From Lytechinus variegatus (taxonomy: Eukaryota > Echinodermata > Echinoidea > Temnopleuroida > Toxopneustidae): a stretch of DNA of 64,000 nt. The DNA lies in assembly GCF_018143015.1 (NCBI RefSeq), contig NC_054750.1:2709501-2773500 (forward strand), read 5' to 3'. Below are positions 58,405 to 64,000 of the stretch, piece by piece. How positions within the stretch are numbered: position 1 is the stretch's first letter; every line of letters begins with the position of its first letter. Under the pieces are notes generated by a model. The model was not told the origin of the DNA. It saw only the letters and a list, made by a program, of their open reading frames with translations, and did no database searches. Made by a program: the position numbers and the translations under genes.

Positions 58405-58562
58405 GGAGCGTTTCATGAGAGGACTTGTCGGGCGTTTTATCCGACAAGTCCTGTTTTATCCGACAGTTACCATAGTAACAATGCTTATCAGCCAATCAAA
58501 ATCAAGGAAAGTTGTCAGGTCTGGCAACTTGTCGGACAGAAATGTTGATGAAACGCTCCCCT
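58405..58562. mobile_element. Foldback MITE family B, copy 2
   Basis: GGGGAGCGTTTCATGAGAGG and GATGAAACGCTCCCCT ends. It shares TTATCCGACAAGTCC, AGTTACCATAGTAAC and GCCAATCAAAATCAAGG with copy 1 in inverted orientation. Confidence 0.88.
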
Positions 58563-58774
58563 GATCATGAAGATGACGAATTCATCATGAAATCGAAGAA
58601 TGGTGTGCGAATTAAAATTTGAGTGATGACTTATTTGCTCTCCTTGGATTCTCACTTCACTTTCGAACTTTATTGTAATTCGGGAATTTTCTCTCCACGG
58701 CGCAGGACAGATTTAAGAATATAGAAAATGTATTATCAAACTCACTTCATGACAAAGTATATAACCAATAATAA

Positions 58775-58950
58775 AAATAATATAGGTATATTTACCCAGG
58801 GTAGCCACTTCAGTTTCGAAAACTTTTCTACCAGCGGGCCCTGCTATTATTATTACCCCGGCTTTAGCTGAGCTGCCAAGGCGCTCAATCATTCAAGGAA
58901 TTTCTTCCTACCGGGTACCCAGTTACCTCACCTGGGTTGACCAAGAAGTC
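58775..58950 (-). mobile_element. Two partial SINEs joined head to tail
   Basis: 58775-58845 is the reversed tail of family 2 (TTTACCCAGGGTAGCCACTT). 58850-58945 is the body of family 1 (ATTACCCCGGCTTTAGCTGA, GGTACCCAGTTACCTCACC). The join carries ATTATTATT. Confidence 0.75.
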
Positions 58951-59045
58951 TAGGTCGATAATTGGTGAATAAGATCAGCAACTTCGACTAATTGGACTCT
59001 GGAAAAACGACTTACTATTATTTTTATTTTTCGTCAGGTCCGAAA

Positions 59046-59336
59046 CTAAGCACGAAACTGCTGTGTCGGTTCACCAGTTTTCGACACAGACTGACTTTTC
59101 TTTGTCATATGGCGAACTTCTTCAATATTTTTACTGTGTCCTTGAATCTGTCCCCGTTGCAATTGCGAAAACTCCCCAGTACCACGTGAAAGAACTTTCC
59201 TAATCAAAGTGACATTGTTTGTCTTAGAATTAGTGTCACAACTTTGTTCTTTCTTAAAGGTTTGAGTTTCAACTTTGCAAGACGCAGTGTTGTTTTTACA
59301 TTCTTCTTTCTGACACTTTTTCAAACACTTATGCAT
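59046..59336 (-). CDS. Unrecognised open reading frame, 96 residues
   Basis: Starts MHKCLKKCQKEECKNN and is rich in Lys, Gln, Ser and Cys (six Cys in the N-terminal third). No domain recognised and no paired splice sites are convincing. Its composition is less skewed than other frames in this stretch, so it could be an exon or remnant, but chance is as likely. Neighbouring DNA is SINE-rich. Confidence 0.15.
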   Translation of the reverse strand: MHKCLKKCQKEECKNNTASCKVETQTFKKEQSCDTNSKTNNVTLIRKVLSRGTGEFSQLQRGQIQGHSKNIEEVRHMTKKSQSVSKTGEPTQQFRA

Positions 59337-59924
59337 GTAAAGAATGTTCTATTAAATGGGAGGTTCAATCATTTGGCAAGAGACTGGCAATGCCTTTAGG
59401 ATCACTCTTAATTGATGGCATCAGTTGCACAATTTATTTACACACCAGCTGCATGAACAGAGCAAGAAGCTGTCAGCTTGTAACTTGATTAAGAAAAAAA
59501 ACGAGATTTTACATTTTGTCTGAAACATTTTTGTCTAAAAAAATGCTCTTGTAGATCGAGTAATGTTTTTGTTTTATTGTCGCTGTGATAATACAAAAAA
59601 ATGCACTAAAACGTTGAGTAAAAATGCATCTTGCACCTGTGCGATTAGGGAACATGTTATGTCGGGTATTACGGTGAAGGTTAAAAGCATGTAGATATGA
59701 AAAGAACTTCAATTGTACGCTTCATTTGGTGATTTTTTTTATATGTTCGCTTTAGTTTTCCCTTATTGGTTAAGGCTAATTTTTTTAGAGTATATATATA
59801 CGAACGTACTTCAGCATGGTATGTGTCAATCGTGACGATTCTTCGTCCTATCGATTTCATAGAAATTACAGCATCGATGTTGATAATCTTTGTTATGTCC
59901 GTACTCTATAGCAGTACGCAGGAA

Positions 59925-60130
59925 TTTCTTGGGGACAGGGAAGGGGAAGGACGCAAAAAAAATCGAAGAAACTCGTAAGCGAGGGGGCGAAGCGACCGAC
60001 TTTGTCACGTGGGCTTTTTGACTTGTCTAAAATGAAATTTGAGGATTCTGTGTCCACTTTTGGTGATTGTTGTGAAAGTTTTCAGTAAAGAAATGTAAGT
60101 TTTCATACTTTCTGGGGGAGGCAACTGCCC
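59925..60130 (+). repeat. Interspersed repeat family M, copy 1
   Basis: GAAGAAACTCGTAAGCGAGG, GGCGAAGCGACCGAC, TTTGGTGATTGTTGTGAAAG and TTTCTGGGGGAGGCAACTG line up with 63440-63620. Confidence 0.6.
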
Positions 60131-60867
60131 CCTAGCCCCAATTCTGTGTACGGCCAGTCGTACATCAAATATATAAGGAATACAAAGATTCCCTCATCGA
60201 CCCTCTCCAAGACTATATACTTTAACGAAGAAATAAGCCAACTGCTGAAAAATATCCCTTTACCCCTAAAAAATCATTCCATTTACAAATTATTTACCTC
60301 ATCTTCATGCAAATAACCCGAGGAGAAATTTGCTGTATATGAACGAGTTGTCTTGATGTTAAGTGCATGGTCCTTCTTCTCTGTCAATTATTAGATTTTT
60401 TGGTTCCCTAAAGTAAACTCCCTGAATTTAAAGAAAAATCAAATATGGTATTCCTCGCCTCGAGAGTAATTCTATCAATTTTTTTTCATTATCGGTAGGA
60501 GTTGTACCCCGTGGTAAAACAAGCCATTAGGAAATCGAGCAAGATTCATCAATATGTAGTCACTAACATAAGGCATAGAGTGTGACAATAATGTCAGTTT
60601 AAAAAAAAAAATAGTATGGATATTTATTCTAGACCTCAGCGTGCGGGAAATCATCAATAAAAATTGTATACTACACAATATACCTGTTGTTTTGTCAGAT
60701 AATATTTAGGACTATCATGACTATGTGAAAAACTTTCAGGTAGAAAATACAAACAGCACATCACGCGCATTAATACTTTCCTGTCCGAAGTCTACTAGAA
60801 ATCTATTTTTGTATAAATAACATATGATTTTTTTAAAATATTTATAAAAAGCCCGTCCCTGCTGATA

Positions 60868-61112
60868 AGAACACAGTGTCACAGTGTGATCACAGTGTGT
60901 TCTCATAGTGGACTATGTGATATTATTTACACTGCTAAAATGAAGATACTTTCACACTGTGGACACCTCGACAGTGTGACTGTTCATAGCGTGTTCACAT
61001 GGTCGACTATATGAATATGTGATTCACACTGTTGAAATGTTCAAATATAACAGTGTGAAGGTGATTTCACATTGTTGTCCACACTGTGGCACACACAGTG
61101 TGACACTGGGTA
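60868..61112. repeat. Cluster of CACAGTGTG / CACACTGTG palindromic words
   Basis: About fifteen exact or one-off copies of CACAGTGTG or its complement occur within 245 bases, irregularly spaced, interleaved with TGTTCACA and GACTATGTGA words. The spacing is not a fixed-period tandem array. No reading frame spans it sensibly. Confidence 0.8.
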
Positions 61113-61967
61113 CACATGTAGCTGAAATTTAGCCAAAATGCTAAATGAGCCAAGGTGTTGGTAGATGATCTAGTCATCGACGAAATGAGAATAGACCTTG
61201 TGGGAATTGACCAAACGGAAAGTGGACCAAACAGGTGTAGACCGAGTGGCAAATTACATTTAAATTCTTTTATTGATTTCCCAGAACTATATGGTTAACG
61301 CTAGATCTAGTTACGTATATAGATACAATTTAATCTCTTCCCCATTGGCTTTGTGGCAAACTAATGATAAAACCATTAAGACTTTGATTTCGTCATCAAG
61401 ATCATCATTGTCCCATTAGAGTTATCTTTGGACTCGTTAATCCCAAAATTAAATAATGAGCGGTAATTGGTTGACACCATATTTAGAGTCAATCATGGAG
61501 GCTGTTTTTTATCATGTGCAGGATTCTTTTTTTTGTGAAAAAGAACGTTTGTTGTGGAATTAGCTAGTGCCTCTTATGTGTGATGCATGTATCGCGTAGT
61601 ATACACACGTGAATGTCAAAACTTTAAGAACTTCGAGAAACATTCGAAAATTTACAATTTCAACATCTCGACTGTGGAATTATAGCGCTTCGGATTCTCC
61701 TGATCAGTTTGGCATGTAGGATGGTTTCGGGCAACACGTGCATTGTATCGCAATCCTCTTTTATTTTCAACGGCTTTATTGTTTCGTTGTGAGTTTGCGT
61801 GTATCTCAATTTCAGCTTGCATGTAAGGTAAATGCAACTTTATGTCTTCTCATTCTAATGCCAACTGTTTCTTTTCATTCTTTATTATACATTTATTTGA
61901 GAATCCAATTAGTATATTCAAATTAAATTGACCTTTCCATATAAGCTTGTTAATGAGATATACTGGT

Positions 61968-62232
61968 CAGTGGCGAATCCAGGGGGCATTTCCGGCCCGT
62001 GGATGCCCCCTTTTGAGAATCATAGTCAATATTTTTAATGTGAATATGTCGTTCATACACAAATGTGACCCTCCCCCCTCCCTTTTGAGAGTCACAGGAA
62101 ATATTTTTACTGGGAATATATATCGTTCATACACAAGTGACGCCCTGTTTTTTTTTCTTTTAGGGGGGGGGCTAGTTAAATTTTTACTTGGGAAAAGGTA
62201 CCCCCCCTTCGAAAATCCTGGATCCGCCCCTG
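61968..62232. mobile_element. hAT-like MITE family O, copy 3, with target-site duplication
   Basis: Ends are CAGTGGCGAATCCAGG and, reversed, CAGGGGCGGATCCAGG. The flanking 8-mers ATACTGGT (61960-61967) and ATGCTGGT (62233-62240) differ at one base. The interior repeats CCCTTTTGAGA and CGTTCATACACAA words. Confidence 0.85.
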
Positions 62233-62542
62233 ATGCTGGTTAATAAAGGCATCGTATTCTTCAACACGTTTAAACAATTTACGTACGATTACAAGAGGAA
62301 AATGCCTCAGCTAATCGCCGGTTCGCATACATGAAAACATGTGTCGAACAAAAAAATTGGCTCACTGTTTCTCTACTTAAAAGTGTACTTCCAATATATA
62401 GTATTGGCTCGTGTGATCGGACTTATAGTTTTGAAATTCTAATTCTTAAGATTCCAAGCTCCAATTTTTACTCGATGTACTACAACTATACCATGCTACA
62501 AAGGGATAATGATTCATATAATTTTTGTTTGTAAAAAATGTC

Positions 62543-62601
<59 letters not shown>

Positions 62602-62690
62602 TGCTATCCTTGTATATATATATATATACGAATATATGAATGCGAATATATGAATGCTATCCTTGTATATATATATATATATATATATAT
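62543..62690. repeat. TA dinucleotide microsatellite in blocks
   Basis: A run of about 55 bases of (TA)n followed by two shorter ones, separated by copies of GAATGCTATCCTTG and GAATATATGAATGC. A smaller run lies near 62974. The Tyr/Ile reading frame here is an artefact. Confidence 0.95.
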
Positions 62691-63439
62691 CGAAGGATAT
62701 CTTAAAATGGCGGGTAACAATCTTTTATTCCTCTGTCGGTTTTGCTCTTTGTTTGCAGATACATTCGAGTATACGTACAGAGGCCACTTTCGCTCTATAT
62801 AACATTTTAATTTAAACCATTTGGCCTATATACAGTGAGATAGAAAGATGGCACATGCACATAAAGCCAATAGAGTCGCAACACGGTAAGTCAGTAGGGG
62901 AGCGGACGACCTAAAGATAATTTTTTTCTCATTTTAAGTCATAGCGGGTAGTACACTTTGTTGTACACTTTATATATATATATATATTTGCAGCCCTTCT
63001 TTAGTCCACACTTGCTAGGGTATATCCTCTTCCATGTCAAACGCGGTGAAAGGTATATTTTCAATTGGAATATCCTGGCAAAAATCTACCTTTTTTTAAA
63101 GTAGGACGTTGCTATCGATCTATTCTATCAGATATTATCTAGTTACATCAATTCATTCGCTATATTCCTCAATCAATATTGACGATAGTATTTCTGTCCT
63201 TTGTTCGGATTAGCTGGCGAACCGATATCTTTGTTATTATGGAATATGACGAAACTCGCCAAAATGAGCGTGGTGGAAGATCAAAGTTGTGTATACGTAT
63301 AACCATCAATATTACATGTATATATTTGTTCGTCCACGAAAATAGTTCTTTAAAAGTTTCGTGGGCTTGACCCAAATGGCTGTAATCCGTTGCCTGCACA
63401 TGGTGTCTTAAGGCAGAACACAGAATTATTTTCAGGGGG

Positions 63440-63620
63440 GGTTAACATTTTCTCGAAGAAACCCAAAAGCGAGAGAGCTAAGCGACGGAGCTTGTCATTG
63501 TGGCGTTTTTGCATTTCGTTAAGTGCAATTGGAGGGTTTCGTGCACACTTTGGTGAAATTTGTAAAAACTTTCATTAAAATATGTCAAAATGTCTTGGAG
63601 GCATCCCACCCTCCGCTGGG
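63440..63620 (+). repeat. Interspersed repeat family M, copy 2
   Basis: CGAAGAAACCCAAAAGCGAG, GCTAAGCGACGGAGCTTGTC and TTTGGTGAAATTTGTAAAAA match 59925-60130. Confidence 0.6.
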
Positions 63621-63756
63621 TTGTGTGTAGTGTATACTACCCGCTTTGACTTAAAACGAGATAATATTAGGGCGGGACTCAGCTCCCCCTACCGAATTAC
63701 CATGGTGCGCCTCCATTGGCTCTTTGGTGCATGTGTCATCTGTCCTCTCAGTGTCC

Positions 63757-64000
63757 AATGTAATAATAATAATCCGCTTTTATATAGCGCTTAATCCATC
63801 GGAACGACATGTCTAAGCGCTTTACAGATATATTATTACCCCGGTCGTCGGATTCAATCAGTCATTCCCGCACACAATGTGTGCACATCCTCCACTCTCT
63901 GGGGAGTATTCCAGTCAGTCGCCGGTGAAGCGCACGCAGTACGGGACAAGCTACAATGACTTTCACATCCTACCGGATACCCATTTAGCACCTGGGTCGA
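63757..64000 (-). mobile_element. tRNA-derived SINE relative, cut by the window edge
   Basis: AATAATAATAATCCGC, TTTTATATAGCGCTTAATCC, CTAAGCGCTTTACAG and ATTATTACCCCGG resemble the 3' half of family 1 SINEs in minus orientation. The head lies beyond the window, so completeness is unknown. Confidence 0.7.

Noticed and set aside
62509-62802. 97-residue Tyr/Ile repeat frame
   Set aside because: Produced by the TA microsatellite.

Overview
This is a eukaryotic nuclear window from a marine invertebrate deuterostome. It is most likely an echinoderm, probably a sea urchin. The grounds are intron-rich genes with animal-type splice sites, metazoan protein families, AT-rich introns, tRNA-derived SINEs and a very dense population of short palindromic DNA elements; the species itself is inferred, not proven. 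Nothing bacterial, no CRISPR, no rRNA and no stand-alone tRNA was seen.

Three protein-coding genes could be rebuilt exon by exon, with every splice phase closing. (1) ELOF1, transcription elongation factor 1 homologue: plus strand, three coding exons at 7035-10960, 83 residues. It may have a non-coding first exon near 439 and a 3' UTR running to a poly(A) signal at 13169. (2) AP1M1-like mu subunit of the AP-1 clathrin adaptor: minus strand, ten coding exons at 33324-20754, 422 residues. (3) A GalNAc alpha-2,6-sialyltransferase of the ST6GALNAC family: minus strand, five coding exons at 48254-42305, 494 residues, with an unusual 166-residue lysine/asparagine-rich tail carrying six N-glycosylation sequons. 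The genes are unrelated in function (transcription elongation, vesicle sorting, Golgi glycosylation). ELOF1 and AP1M1 converge; AP1M1 and the sialyltransferase lie on the same strand.

Layout: 1-7 kb is repeat-rich (polypurine tracts, a possible 3.2-kb hAT-like composite, a 110-bp tandem repeat). 7-13 kb is ELOF1. 13-20.7 kb is an intergenic run of foldback elements. 20.7-33.3 kb is AP1M1, whose introns are packed with palindromic elements, some within 8-40 bp of splice sites. 33.3-42 kb is intergenic, with foldbacks, SINEs and a decayed minisatellite. 42-48.3 kb is the sialyltransferase. 48.3-64 kb is a gene-poor stretch with SINEs, MITEs, CAT and TA microsatellites and a cluster of short palindromes.

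Most of the non-coding DNA falls into recurring families with two to four copies inside the window, here labelled A to R. They were recognised by comparing copies by eye, so their edges are approximate unless a target-site duplication is stated. Two families show 8-bp target-site duplications (hAT-like), and two elements show TA duplications (Tc1/mariner-like).
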